From JACRDG01 sp963760985 (GTDB lineage: Bacteria > Desulfobacterota > Desulfomonilia > Desulfomonilales > Desulfomonilaceae), in the NCBI GenBank assembly GCA_963760985.1, contig CAVXFM010000017.1, positions 186,001 to 250,000 of the forward strand: a DNA stretch of 64,000 nt, read 5' to 3'. Below the pieces are notes generated by a model that saw nothing but the letters and a program-made list of their open reading frames with translations, was not told the DNA's origin and ran no database searches. A program made the translations under genes and the position numbers. Shown here piece by piece: positions 38,442-49,063 of the stretch (position 1 is its first letter; every line of letters begins with the position of its first letter).

Positions 38442-41400
38442 TTAGTTTCTCGTCGTAAGTTTTGCGCTCTCCCTGCTGCGGCCCTCGTCCGTTTTCGCTG
38501 TCCGCGCCCTGGGCGCAAATCCTCTGCGCAAGGTGTTTTCGCTGACACACCTCGTGTGCAGAAACTGGAGCAGGTAGTCAGGACCGCCTGCCTTGGACCC
38601 GATTCCTGACATGCCGAATCCGCCAAAAGGCTGGCGTCCTACCAGAGCACCGGTGATCTTTCTGTTTATATACAGGTTGCCTACTCTCAGTTCGGCTTCC
38701 ACCTTACGGATATTGGCAGGACTCCGGGAAAAGATGCCTCCTGTCAACGCGTACCGGGTGTTGTTGGCAATTTCTAGCGCTGCGTCGATGTCTTGCGCAT
38801 GCATGACCGAGACAATAGGCCCGAATATCTCCTCCTGAGCTATGCGCGAGCCAGGATCCACGTCGACGAACAGGTCCCGGGCCTACGTAGTACCCGTCTC
38901 CTGTCGCATTCATCGCGAGCACTTCTCTTCCACATGACTCACCAACTTCTCGATATTCCTTTATATTCATCACCGAGTGCTCGTCGATCACCGGCCCCAT
39001 GAAGTGATGCGGATCGTCTGCAGGACCGATCGTGACGCTCTCCATTGCTTTCTTGAGCCGATCGCAGAACTCGCTATAGATTTCACCCACCACGATCACT
39101 CGTGAACACGCGGAGCACTTCTGTCCCTGAAATCCCAGCGAAGACTCCACGACCCCTTTGACTGCCGCGTCCAGATCCGCAGTGTCATCGACGATGATTG
39201 CGTTCTTGCCGCCCATTTCCGCGATGACTTTCTTCACGTTCCTCTGGTCCGCGGTCGCTTGACCGGCAAGCTGCACGATCCCCAAGCCCACATCTCGCGA
39301 TCCGGTAAACGCGATGAAATCCACATCCGGGTGTGAAACCAGGTAGTCGCCGATTTCATCCCCTGAGCCGGGCAGGAATTGCAGCACGCCTGTGGGCAGT
39401 CCGGCAGTCCTGAACGTCTCGAAGAGTTTCCAGCCAAGAACCGGAGATAGGCTCGAAGGCTTGAACACCACGCAGTTTCCCGTGACAATGGCCGCGGAGA
39501 CCATGCCCGTAGCAATCGCCAAGGGAAAATTCCAGGGAGAGATGACTACACCCACGCCTCTTGGTTCGTACACAGAGACGTTCGCTTCTCCCGGATAGTC
39601 ACCGAGCAGTCTGGGCGCGCCGATTCTGATCATTTCACTCGCGTAGTACCCGAGGAAATCAATGGCCTCAGCCACGTCAGCATCGGCTTCTTTCCAGTTC
39701 TTGCCTACCTCGAACACCTCGAGAGCAGCGAGTTCCCACTTTCGCGTTCTCATGATTTCCGCGGCGGAGAAAAGAAAATCGGCCCGCTCGGCTGCGGATG
39801 TCTTCCTCCATTGTTTCCACGCAACCCGGGCCTCGCGCACAGCTTTCTCTGCGTGATCCCGCGATGCGGAACTTACCTTGCCGACGATCTCGGAAGGTCT
39901 GCCAGGGTTGACTGACTGAATCTGTGTGTCCGACCGAACCTCTTTTCCGCCAATCCCGAGCGGATACGTTCGGCCAAAAGTCTTCCTCACCTTGTCCAGT
40001 GCATTGGTGATCCGTTCCCGGTTAACGAGTTTCGAGAAATCCGTCATCGGCTCGTTCGCAAAACGGTCGGCAGGGACTTCTTCTTGCGCAGCATGCCCCT
40101 TGATTTGGGGCGGCCTTGTCAGGTCATCCGGATTGGTCTTTTCCGAGAACGACTTTCTCAAAAAGGATTCATTGGAGGTGTTTTCCAGCAGTCTCCGAAT
40201 GAGATACGCCATGCCCGGAATGAGGTCGCCAATGGGCGCATACACCCGCGCCCGGTATCCCATCTTTTGTAAGGCAGCGCGGATAGGTTCGGCCATGCCG
40301 TAGATCATTTGAAATTCGAGCGCCTCCTTCGGCACCTTGAGGGCATCTGCCACAGCGATCGCGTGACAAATGCTCCTCACATTGTGTGTGGCCAGTGCAG
40401 GACGGACAAATTCGACGTTCTCGAGAAGTATGCGGGTAAACTCCTCGAATTGAGCATCTGTTTCGGACTTTTCCAAGAGCACTGGCGTGGGCCAGCCTCT
40501 CTGCCGATTCACTACGGTTTCGTAGTCCCAATATGCGCCTTTGGTCAGCCGGAGGCCGAACCGCCGACGGTTCTGCCTGGCCCAGGAGATGATGCTGAGC
40601 AAGTCGTCTTTGGTTTCCTTCAGATAGGCCTGGAGCGCTATTCCGGCAAAGGGGCCGTCGCCCTGTTCTTCGAGAAGGCGCTTGACGATCGCGATGACGA
40701 GGTCCTTGAAATAGTAGCTCTCCATGTCAAAAGTGATGGCAACCCCCAGTTTCTTGGCTGCTTGTACCACCGGCTTGAGGCCCGCAACGGTCTCTCGCAC
40801 CGACCAGTCCCAATCCACTGGATCCAGTCGGCAGGAAAAGGACGAGACCTTCACTGATACGTCCAACCTCGGGATCTTTCCCTTATGGTCGTTTTCGAGT
40901 ATGGGCACTGTCGGCCAGTTCATGACCCGTGTGCTCAGGGCGTTGAGCAGGTCGAGATACCGACGCGTGTATACGGCTGCCTCGCCATCGCTCAGGACTT
41001 CCTCGCCCAACAAGTCTACGCTGACGGCCAGCCCCTGTTGTCGTAAGGCTTCAAGGGTCGGCCATGCGTCTTCAGGATTGCTGCCCGCGATGAATTGCCT
41101 TGCCAGCGTCTCCACGTTCCTTCTGATGAGTCTCCCGGCCACGCGAGGAAAGAAGCCTCTCTTGGACACGAGCCCGATTCCGCGCAGGATCGGCGTCTGA
41201 TCAGGATCGTCAAAATACTCTGTCAAGAGGCGGAGCACCATGTCGTCGGTTTTCAGGCAGGGGAGCACATCGACGAATCTGAAAAGCTGGACCTTGACGT
41301 TCTCGTCCTTCATGGCCCAATCCATGAGCTTCCCGGTCCAGCGTTTCCTGTCGAACAGGGAAGGAACCTCTTCTCCGATCATCGAGAAGATTTGTCGCCC

Positions 41401-41442
41401 CACGTCCCTCGTTTTTTCCTCGATCCCTGCATATCGATCCAT
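38442..41442 (-). CDS. putA: Bifunctional proline dehydrogenase / glutamate-semialdehyde dehydrogenase, frameshifted
   Basis: About 999 residues oxidising proline to glutamate through pyrroline-5-carboxylate. The N-terminal helical arm leads to the FAD-binding proline dehydrogenase barrel (SVKVSSFSCRLDP, RLTKGAYWDYE, ATHNVRSICHAI, YAPIGDLIPGMAYLIRRLLENTSNESFL). An aldehyde dehydrogenase follows, with VISPWNFPLAIATGM, FTGSRDVG, EMGGKNAIIVDD and the catalytic Cys in FQGQKCSACSR. No N-terminal ribbon-helix-helix, so it is not an autoregulator. The frame breaks near 38876-38881 (CCCGGG): one base less joins YYVGP to DLFVDVDPGSRIAQEEIFGP. GAGG precedes ATG 41442. Confidence 0.93.
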
Positions 41443-41587
41443 GGCTCATACCTCTCTGAGTGACAATGTCTTCATATCAGGTTCAGACCACTCGATTCTC
41501 CTTTTGATCGTACGCACGAGGGCTGGTGAAGTCAAAAAAGTGCCGGACACCCCTGGAAAGCCTTGCATGTCCTGGGCTTCAATCTGC

Positions 41588-41593
41588 ATTATA
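41588..41593 (-). promoter_or_regulatory. Possible -10 element for putA
   Basis: TATAAT on the minus strand 146 bases upstream of the putA start, but with no convincing -35. It lies in the divergent putA/amidase spacer. Confidence 0.25.
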
Positions 41594-41655
41594 GGCACTG
41601 GCAGGGGCTTGGCTGGTCCGACCCTGCAAACCGACATCCCGTGGAGAAGTGCACG

Positions 41656-42876
41656 GTGACTCAGACCCCCATCACATACACGTGTGAGGACTCGCACGCA
41701 TTTGTCCAGCAAATCACCGTCGAGCCCAAAAGCTCTGGCACTCTGGACGGTCTGGATTTTGCGGTAAAAGATCTTATCGATGTGTCCGGGTACAAAACGT
41801 CTTGTGGAAACCCGGACTGGCTTGCCACGCACCCTGTCGCGGTGGCCAACGCGGTCTGCGTGGATCAGCTCCTCTGGGCGGGCGGCCGCTGCGTGGGCAA
41901 GACCATTACCGATGAGCTGGCGTTCGGGTTGGACGGCGAAAATTTTTTCTATGGCACTCCGCTCAATCCCAGGGCACCTGATCGTGTTCCCGGCGGATCA
42001 TCAAGCGGTTCAGCCTCGGCAGTGGCATGCGGCCTCGCGGACTTTGCGCTCGGAACGGACACAGGAGGCTCGGTGAGGGTCCCCGCGAGCAATTGCGGCA
42101 TCTTCGGCATGCGTCCGTCACACGGTTTCATCTCAGTCGCTGGGGTGAATCCTTTGGCGCCGTCCTTTGACACGGTGGGGCTGCTCGCGGGCAGTTCCGC
42201 TGTACTGAAGAAAGCGGCCTCCGTGCTCCTGGCTCGCGATGTCCCGCAACAGGTCGAGGTCGCGACGGTTCATTTTCTTGCAGATGCCTTTGACGCGGCC
42301 GATCGCGAAGTCAGGGACGCTCTGTCAGAGACGGTCGAGCGTATCAAGCGTGTGTTCGCGGGAAAGGGGAGGGAAACATCCTTCACGGATCTGGGGGTTC
42401 CCGGTTCGGAAAACGGTCTGCGAGGCTGGTATGAAATCTATGCGCGTATCCAGTGGGCGGAGATACGCAGTTGCCTCGGATCATGGGTGGAACACGCACA
42501 ACCGAAATTTGGGCCAAGACCTCGAGTGAATTTCCAGCTGGTTCGGCAGATGGATCGCTCCCTCATCACCGAGGCAGTCCGACGGCGAGAAGCCTGCTTC
42601 CGGCTCGTGCAGAGTTGGCTCGGTCCGCATGACCTGGTATGCATGCCCACCACGCCCACGTTGGCCCCCAAGAAGGGGAGTCTGGGCTTTGATCGTACCG
42701 TGGAGACCTACTTCCCGAGAACACTGGCGTTTACGGCGATCGCGGGAATCTGCCGATTGCCGCAGGTCACGTTGCCCCTGGCCGACGTGAGGGGCGTTCC
42801 CATTGGTCTATCTCTGATCGCGTCACAGGGCATGGACGCGTTTCTTTTGGCTGCCGCGGGCATGCTGGATTCATGA
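41656..42876 (+). CDS. Amidase-signature-family amidohydrolase
   Basis: About 406 residues if translation starts at GTG 41656 (VTQTPITYTCEDSHAF, GGAG about 10 bases upstream); a longer in-frame start at 41563 is possible. The Ser-cisSer-Lys triad is visible: Lys in DFAVKDLIDVSGY, cis-Ser in GGSSSGSASAVA, and the nucleophile Ser in DTGGSVRVPAS. It most resembles short amidases of the indole-acetamide hydrolase/AMI1 group. Substrate unknown. Its stop overlaps the convergent hydrolase by 6 bases. Confidence 0.88.
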   Translation: MTQTPITYTCEDSHAFVQQITVEPKSSGTLDGLDFAVKDLIDVSGYKTSCGNPDWLATHPVAVANAVCVDQLLWAGGRCVGKTITDELAFGLDGENFFYGTPLNPRAPDRVPGGSSSGSASAVACGLADFALGTDTGGSVRVPASNCGIFGMRPSHGFISVAGVNPLAPSFDTVGLLAGSSAVLKKAASVLLARDVPQQVEVATVHFLADAFDAADREVRDALSETVERIKRVFAGKGRETSFTDLGVPGSENGLRGWYEIYARIQWAEIRSCLGSWVEHAQPKFGPRPRVNFQLVRQMDRSLITEAVRRREACFRLVQSWLGPHDLVCMPTTPTLAPKKGSLGFDRTVETYFPRTLAFTAIAGICRLPQVTLPLADVRGVPIGLSLIASQGMDAFLLAAAGMLDS

Positions 42877-43852
42877 AAACTGAGGCTCCGGGGCATTAAG
42901 AAACGCCACTGCCCGTTGCTCGGACCAGTACTCGCGCTCGGGGTTGAATGCCACAAAGCCCACGTGCCCGCCGTATCGCGGGGTCTCCAGGAAGAAGCAG
43001 GGACTGGCAGCCGCTTCGTCAAAGGGATAACAGGAGGGGCCGAGGAACGGATCATCCGCGGAGGTCACCAGCAGAGTGGGGATCGTGATTCCCCGCAAGA
43101 ACTGTCTGCTGGATGACTTCTCCCAGTAATCTTGTGCACCCTTGAACCCGTGGAGCGGAGCAGTATAGCGCTCGTCAAATTGTGCAAAGGTCCTGATCCC
43201 ATCCAACCCGCTGTCGTCGATCTTGTCCGGCATGAGTTGCTTCTTTATTCGTATTTTCTCGCGCAGCATTTTCATGAACCGGATGAGATACAGTCGGTTG
43301 GTAATTTCAGCCAGTCTGATGGAGCTTGAAGCCAGATCACAGGGCACCGAGAACGTGGCAGCTCTTGTGATTTCCGGCCGAATATTGCTGCCCTGCTCGC
43401 CCACATATTTGAGGATCACGTTGCCGCCTAGACTGAACCCGACCAGAGCAAGTTTCTGAGTAATCATTCTCTCGTACCACGTGGCCGATCACGTGATCCA
43501 GATCTTGAGTTTCTCCACTGTGGTACAAGCGCGGGGTGCGATTGGGCTCGCCGCTGCATCCTCTGAAATTGACCGCAATCGCGTCCCATCCCCCGCGGTT
43601 CAGGGCCCGCACCATTCCCCGCATGTAAGATCGACCGGAATCGCCCTCCAATCCGTGGAGAACGACAGCCACCTTGTCAGCGCCTGCCCTTGAATAATCA
43701 AGATCGAGGAAATCACCGTCGAGCGTTTCTATCCTCTCGCGTGAATATGTGACTCCCTGCACCTTTCGGAGCAGGGTGGGATACATGGTCTGAATATGAG
43801 GACCTGAAAAGAACCTCGGAGGACGATAGGAGGATTCACCAATGACCGGCAC
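42871..43852 (-). CDS. YheT-family alpha/beta hydrolase, frameshifted
   Basis: About 326 residues. The opening PRFFSGPHIQTMYPTLLR is the hallmark of the YheT/ABHD1-3 family. 'VVLHGLEGDSGRSYMRGMVRALNRGGW' and 'NFRGCSGEPNRTPRLYHSGETQDL' follow. The nucleophile elbow is VGFSLGGN (Ser), then Asp in TSADDPFLGP and His in PRYGGHVGF. Probable esterase of short-chain or lipid substrates. GTG 43852 (AGGT 8 bases upstream) is the likely start; the frame is open to 43960. It breaks at GTACC 43474-43478, and a one-base removal restores IGHVYERMITQKLALVGFSLGG. Confidence 0.88.
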
Positions 43853-43990
43853 GAAAGACCTCACAACGGTAAAAAAGAAATCACGCAGAAGCGTGGGATC
43901 TGCGTATGCAGCGCAGATCCGCGAGGAAGAAAGTTGACCGCAACCTCCGCGAATCGTCAAGAGAAAAAAACCGGGTGCTGCCTGACCATG

Positions 43991-44560
43991 TCAGTAATCT
44001 ATCCCTTTTTGGGGTTCAATCCCTTCTCGGTAGGCATGCTTGATTTCTCTCACTTCCGACACGGTATGAGCGCGGGCGATTACCTCCGGATGCGCATCCC
44101 GTCCGGTAAGCACAAGATGCAGGTCTGGAGGTTTGGAGTCAATAATGTCGACCACTTGATCAAGATCCACCAGGTTCAGTTGCAGCGCATTGTTGATCTC
44201 ATCGCACACGACAAGGTCGAATGTTCCTGAAAGCATCTTCTCTTTGGCCAGCATTATTGCTTCCTGAGCATTGGCGCGATGCTCGCGATGAGGGTACGGA
44301 TTGCCCTGAATGCCGCAAAACCCCTTACCTGTCAAGTGATGCTCGACATACGGCGCAAGCTTTTTCAACCCTTCGTATTCACCCGCGAACATGTCACCTT
44401 TCATGAACTGAATCAAACAGACCCTCAGCCCGTGACCCACCGCGCGGAGAATCACGCCCAACGCGGACGTGGTCTTACCCTTGCCGTATCCGGTGATCAC
44501 CACCACCAGACCTCGTTTCTTTTCCGGTTCTAGCATTTGCAGCTTCAGCTCAGAGCTCAT
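43991..44560 (-). CDS. cobO: Cob(I)yrinic acid a,c-diamide adenosyltransferase
   Basis: 189 residues of the CobA/CobO/BtuR type, transferring adenosyl from ATP to the cobalt of corrinoids. Walker A is GYGKGKTTSALG. Further motifs are VCLIQFMKG, a Walker B region VVCDEINNAL and LTGRDAHPEVI..HTVSEVREIKHAYREGI, all standard. A strong AGGAGG precedes ATG 44560. It is a lone gene here without other cob genes, so it probably serves salvage or de novo B12 synthesis encoded elsewhere. Confidence 0.94.
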   Translation of the reverse strand: MSSELKLQMLEPEKKRGLVVVITGYGKGKTTSALGVILRAVGHGLRVCLIQFMKGDMFAGEYEGLKKLAPYVEHHLTGKGFCGIQGNPYPHREHRANAQEAIMLAKEKMLSGTFDLVVCDEINNALQLNLVDLDQVVDIIDSKPPDLHLVLTGRDAHPEVIARAHTVSEVREIKHAYREGIEPQKGIDY

Positions 44561-44756
44561 GGGAATACCTCCTCAGATTGATCACGGTCCTTATACAGAA
44601 CGGTAATACACCCGAAACACCTTGCACATGAGCGCCGCGGTGCTATAGAGACGTTCTCGCGAGTACGGCTGCTTGCATGCGAGCCCTGGTGCCCTATACT
44701 CTTGAGAAAGCGCATGGCAGTCCGAGGATCGGGTTGCACTGCCAGAGGTGAGAGCC

Positions 44757-45092
44757 ATGGATGAAGTGGGCTGGTTGAGGGTAAAAGAGATCTTGGACGA
44801 GTCAATAGCGCGGTGGGAAAAAGAACAGGGGCGCAAACCTGCTTTGAAGGTCAGCCACGACGCCAACCTCAAGTGGGAGACCAAGGAACAACTCGCCGCG
44901 AGCAAACCGTTTGATTTGCAGCTGATCGAGCCTGACAAAGTGGGTACAGGACGGGCTGGGGAAACCAACCTGATCAAAATACTCACCAGGAACGTCGGTG
45001 GATTTCGGCGCATGCCGTCACGGGGACCGTACATTTCCCCAGAGGAGATCGCAGAAATCGCGGAGTGGATAGACGCGGGAATGCCTGACTGA
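44757..45092 (+). CDS. Small cytoplasmic protein with cytochrome-c-like tail lacking heme motifs
   Basis: 111 residues from ATG 44757 (GAGG 9 bases upstream); a GTG three codons earlier is in frame. There is no signal peptide and no CxxCH. The C-terminal 30 residues (FRRMPSRGPYISPEEIAEIAEWIDAGMPD) look like the distal helix of class I cytochromes c ('MP..G..LS..EI..I..WI..G'). The N-terminal part is acidic and helical. Function unknown; it may be a domain fossil or an interaction module. Confidence 0.5.
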   Translation: MDEVGWLRVKEILDESIARWEKEQGRKPALKVSHDANLKWETKEQLAASKPFDLQLIEPDKVGTGRAGETNLIKILTRNVGGFRRMPSRGPYISPEEIAEIAEWIDAGMPD

Positions 45093-45204
45093 CCGTTGAG
45101 ACGACTGTTCAACCTTTTCGGTGCGGCCTGGGGCCGGAAACATTCTGTGGTGGCAGGCATGTGCGAAGCCATGAACACGACGCAATGAATAAGGAGGTAC
45201 CCTG

Positions 45205-46215
45205 ATGAAGCTCTATTGCATCGACGAACATTTCGGGATCGATGCCCTGAAACTCGCGGAAAAAGCGGTTCCCAAGCCCGGGCACAAGCAGGTCCTGGTG
45301 AGGATGAAAGCCGCGTCAGTCAACTATCGGGATATATTGATGATTGAGGGAAAATATAACCCTCGTCTTCACAAGCCTCGTGTTCCTTTTTCCGACGGCG
45401 CTGGCGAGGTAATTGAGCTGGGGCCTGAAGCCAGCCGATGGAAAGTCGGCGACCGAGTCCTCAGCACGTTTTTCCAGCAATGGCCTTCGGGAAGAATCAG
45501 CCCGGAAGCTGCCAAGTCCGCCTTGGGGGGCGAAATAGACGGGGTGATGGCCGAATACGTCCTGTTTGCGGAAGACGGACTGGTTTCGATCCCTGAACAT
45601 CTGTCTTATGAAGAGGGAGCGACACTCCCATGTACAGGAGTGACTGCGTGGCATGCGCTCAACGCAGGAGGACTTACGTGTGGGGACACGGTGCTCACGC
45701 TTGGCACTGGCGGCGTTTCCGTGTTTGCGGTGCAGTTGGCCACCGCTGCGGGAGCCCAGGTGATCGGGACGTCCGGGAGCGACGCGAAGTTGGCTCGATT
45801 GGGCCAGATGGGGGTTGCTTTCGGGATCAATTACCGGACTTTTCAGGACTGGGACAAGAAGGTCCTGGAACTTACCCACGGAAAAGGCGTGGACCGGGTC
45901 ATCGAGGTAGGTGGCGCAGGCACGTTGGGCAAATCCATGAAGGCTGTGCGAATCGGTGGACATATCAGCCTCATCGGCGTTCTGACCGGCCAAACCGGAG
46001 AAGTCAACCCTCTGCCTGCGGTGATGAAGAGCATCCGCATTCAAGGTATTTTTGTGGGCTCCAAAGCGATGTTCGAGGCGCTGAATCGTGCCATGGCCGC
46101 TCATCAGATCAAACCCGTGATTGACCGAGTCTTCCCCTTTGGCGAGGTGCGGGAGGCACTGCACTACCAGCAGAGCCAGGCCCATTTCGGGAAAGTGGTG
46201 GTCCGCTTCTCGTAG
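45205..46215 (+). CDS. NAD(P)-dependent quinone-oxidoreductase-like alcohol dehydrogenase
   Basis: 336 residues of the medium-chain dehydrogenase superfamily without the structural-zinc cysteine set. Motifs: ASVNYRDILMIEGKYNP, PFSDGAGEVIELG, PCTGVTAWHALN and the Rossmann loop TLGTGGVSVFAVQLATAAGAQVIGTSGS. The end is HFGKVVVRF, as in the MDR08/QOR-like group. It probably reduces an enone or quinone with NADPH. A strong AAGGAGG precedes ATG. Single gene. Confidence 0.88.
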   Translation: MKLYCIDEHFGIDALKLAEKAVPKPGHKQVLVRMKAASVNYRDILMIEGKYNPRLHKPRVPFSDGAGEVIELGPEASRWKVGDRVLSTFFQQWPSGRISPEAAKSALGGEIDGVMAEYVLFAEDGLVSIPEHLSYEEGATLPCTGVTAWHALNAGGLTCGDTVLTLGTGGVSVFAVQLATAAGAQVIGTSGSDAKLARLGQMGVAFGINYRTFQDWDKKVLELTHGKGVDRVIEVGGAGTLGKSMKAVRIGGHISLIGVLTGQTGEVNPLPAVMKSIRIQGIFVGSKAMFEALNRAMAAHQIKPVIDRVFPFGEVREALHYQQSQAHFGKVVVRFS

Positions 46216-46557
46216 AGGGGTTCAGTGAGAACAGGGGATGCTGAAGGCGAATGCATGGGTGACCGCTTGAAGTCTTTGACTTATTTCCACACGTCGTGCA
46301 ACGAGCGCTAAGTCCGCCCGCACAGAGAGAGCCCCCAGAGAGGGGCAAGAAGCGCGGGATCGAGCCCCTGCCGTGAGGAGCGTTTTTCACGGAGAATGCG
46401 GTTGCACAATGAGACCGCCTCTCTCGATGTTCCCCGTGGAAAGCGAAACTATTCGCTGTCCGTTCTTCCACGCATGGTATACTCTTTCTGCAATTTTCCG
46501 CGAAGAGCCCCAGTGCCGCCCAATGGGGGGAAGACTCTTTGGAGGAGCGGAAGCTTC
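46216..46557 (+). other. Upstream region of the PAS histidine kinase
   Basis: 342 bases with no gene; the end carries GGAGGAGCGG, the ribosome site for ATG 46558. No repeat copy is seen. Confidence 0.45.
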
Positions 46558-48235
46558 ATGAGGAGCCGTAGGAATAACTCTCGTCGGGTCAGCTTGCGAA
46601 ATCCGAGATTCGCTCATTCGCGGCGGTTCGGGTACGTGTGCGGGATGTGCGTTACCACAGGGAGCCGTTCTGCCGCCTCAGCATCCTCCTTCCACGCATG
46701 GTTCCGATGCAACCCCAGATAGGCTCATCAACGACCCGGCCCGTCAGGTCGGGCAGAGTGAAGCAGACATCCGACTGATACTGAACAATCTGCAAGACGC
46801 CTTTTACCGGACCGACCTGACGGGAACCCTCACGTTTCTCTCCCCCTCCAGTGAGAAGGTTGCGGGCTATACACCGGAAGAGGGTGTAGGGAGGAATATT
46901 GCGGAATTCTACGTCGATCCTGAGGAAAGACAAGCCTTCATGAAACTGATGTCGAGAGACGGTGTGGTGAACGGATTCGAGGCGAGACTCGTGAAGAAAG
47001 ATGGCGATATTGTGTGGGTGTCCACCACTGCCACGCTGTACCGGGACAAGGACGGCAATGTCGCCGGGGTGGAAGGCATTTCGAGAGACATTACCGAAAG
47101 AAAACGTGTGGAAATAGCCCTGCGCGAGAGCGAAGAACGTTACCGCACGCTTGCGGAGAATTCCCTGACCGGCATCGCACTGCATCAGGACGGCGACCTC
47201 GTGTACATTAATGAATGGGCCGCGGATGCGCTAGGCTATGCGGCAGAAGAAATGGTCGGGCGGAGTATCTGGGATTTCATCTATCCAGACGATCACCGAC
47301 CCGTGCAGGTAGCCATCGATGCACGAGTTGTGGGGGGAAAGCGCAATTCGCAACACCAATTCAGAGTGCTGTCGAGGAACGGCGAAACCAGGTGGGTGGA
47401 AGTCCTCGATACGACCGTCGAGCACAGGGGAAGACCAGCCACTCTTGCAAACATTCTGGACATCCACGATCGCAAGCTCGAACAGGAGGAGCTGCGAGAG
47501 GCTAAGAACCTGGCTGAGGCTGCCAATGAGGCCAAGAGCGGGTTTCTCGCGACCATGAGTCACGAGTTGCGCACACCCCTCAATGCCATAATAGGATTTT
47601 CGGAACTTTTGCAGGACAGGATCGCCGGAGAACTGAATCACGCACAGTTGGAATACGTGGGATACATCGTCGACAGCGGGCGGCATCTGCTGCAACTTAT
47701 AAGCGAAATTCTGGACCTGTCCAAAGTCGAATCAGGAAATATGGGTTTGGAACTGGCGGACGTCGATGTCCTTCATCTCGTGGAGGGCAGTTTGGCCATG
47801 ATCAGGGAAAGGGCCATCAAACAGGGGATTACCCTTGCACTGTCGGTAGAGCCGGGACTTATGGGAATTGCCATTCAGGCTGACGAACTGAAGCTCAAGC
47901 AAGTCATGTTGAATCTTCTCTCCAATTCGGTCAAGTTCACTCCCCGGGGAGGCACAATCACCGTAGGAGCAACGAGAGTGTCTGACGAGTTGGTGGTGAG
48001 CGTAACAGACACGGGCACGGGAATTGAACCCTCGAACCAAGAGCGCATTTTCAACGCCTTCGAACAGGTCGACACATCCGTGGCAAGGCGACAACAAGGC
48101 ACCGGACTGGGGCTGGCTTTGGCCCGCAAACTGGTGGAAATCCACGGCGGACGGATTTGGGTGGAAAGTGAGGGCCTGGGAAAAGGCAGTGCGTTTGCCT
48201 TTGCCATCCCTATGGTACCGATCCATGGGACATAG
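46558..48235 (+). CDS. PAS-PAS sensor histidine kinase, frameshifted near the N-terminus
   Basis: About 558 residues. The start at ATG 46558 is favoured by GGAGG upstream and by the frame: MRSRRNNSRRVSLRNPRFAH runs to ...RRFGY. One base after GTAC at 46632-46635 is then excess. The repaired frame continues CAGCALPQGAVLPPQ and a first PAS domain (FYRTDLTGTLTFLSPSSEKVAGYTPEEG). The second PAS is at about residues 190-310, then HisKA FLATMSHELRTPLNAIIGFSE and the HATPase (LLSNSVKF, DTGTGIEP, GTGLGLALA). The Asp-Thr-Gly-Thr box is normal. It is soluble. Its last 26 bases overlap the convergent flavoprotein gene. Confidence 0.85.
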
Positions 48236-48827
48236 ATGATTCTTCGGCCAGTGCCAAGCACAAGTCTCTGCCTGCCGCATAAGCCTCCTCCAAATATTCC
48301 GGGTGCTTCGACACGTCTCCCTCGAAATCCAGTCCTCGGTATAACAGCGCTCGCCAGAGATCCATCTCCAGAGGATCGAAGAAATAGCGCACGGTGAGGA
48401 GTACGCCATCGAAAAGCTTCTTTCCCTTCGTTGCTCCTGCCGCGATGAACAGGCCCTTTCGCGGAGCAGCGTCGGCTGCCAAAATGGGTTTCTTCAGCCA
48501 ATACTTCTTCACCCAAAGGGACTGGCACCGATCCATAAGCGCTTTCGTATGCGCACTCACCGTGTAAAAGAAGATGGGGGACGCCAGGATCAAACCTTGG
48601 CACTGCAGCATTTGATCATAGATCCTCTGAAAATCATCCTGAATCACGCACCTGCCGGTTTGCTTGCATCCGTAGATCTCAAGGCACGGAGATATCTTAA
48701 GATCCCGGAGTATCACCTCGTCGACGGAAGCGCCGACTGCCCTTGCACCGTCCACCGCGGACTTGAGCAACAGGGAAGTGTTCCCGTTTCGTCTCGGACT
48801 CCCGTAAATGGCGAGTATCTTTGGCAT
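48210..48827 (-). CDS. NAD(P)H-dependent FMN reductase / iron-sulfur-flavoprotein-like protein
   Basis: 205 residues with a flavodoxin-like fold. The FMN phosphate loop is YGSPRRNGNTSLLL and the second loop SPIFFYTVSAHTKALMDR. Two cysteines (SPCLEIYGCKQTGRC) sit where related iron-sulfur flavoproteins bind a [4Fe-4S] cluster in a C-x2-C-type compact motif; here the spacing is looser. It probably carries electrons in anaerobic metabolism, with unknown partner. AGAGGG precedes ATG 48827. Confidence 0.8.
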   Translation of the reverse strand: MPKILAIYGSPRRNGNTSLLLKSAVDGARAVGASVDEVILRDLKISPCLEIYGCKQTGRCVIQDDFQRIYDQMLQCQGLILASPIFFYTVSAHTKALMDRCQSLWVKKYWLKKPILAADAAPRKGLFIAAGATKGKKLFDGVLLTVRYFFDPLEMDLWRALLYRGLDFEGDVSKHPEYLEEAYAAGRDLCLALAEESSMSHGSVP

Positions 48828-49063
48828 GTCACGCCCTCTCTGTCCTCAGAAGCACATTCGCTTTCGTAAGATATTCACAGGTGAGGCCAACCGCGTCAAG
48901 CCCAAAAGGAGGCTTTGCCGTCGCCGGTTGCATGGCAGAAGGGAGCCGAGCCCTCGCGTGCAAGCCTCACGCTGCCACGCCATTGGCAGGCCCGCTCTGC
49001 ACCCTTGACTTACTCCCGCTGTTCCTTATCGTATGAGGCAGCATTACTCAGGAGGCAAGAATT

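Noticed and set aside
38878..38895. GTAC-related explanation for the putA frameshift
   Set aside because: A GTAC is 10 bases away, but removing a base there creates a stop codon; the break must lie near CCCGGG, so it is not counted as a GTAC case.
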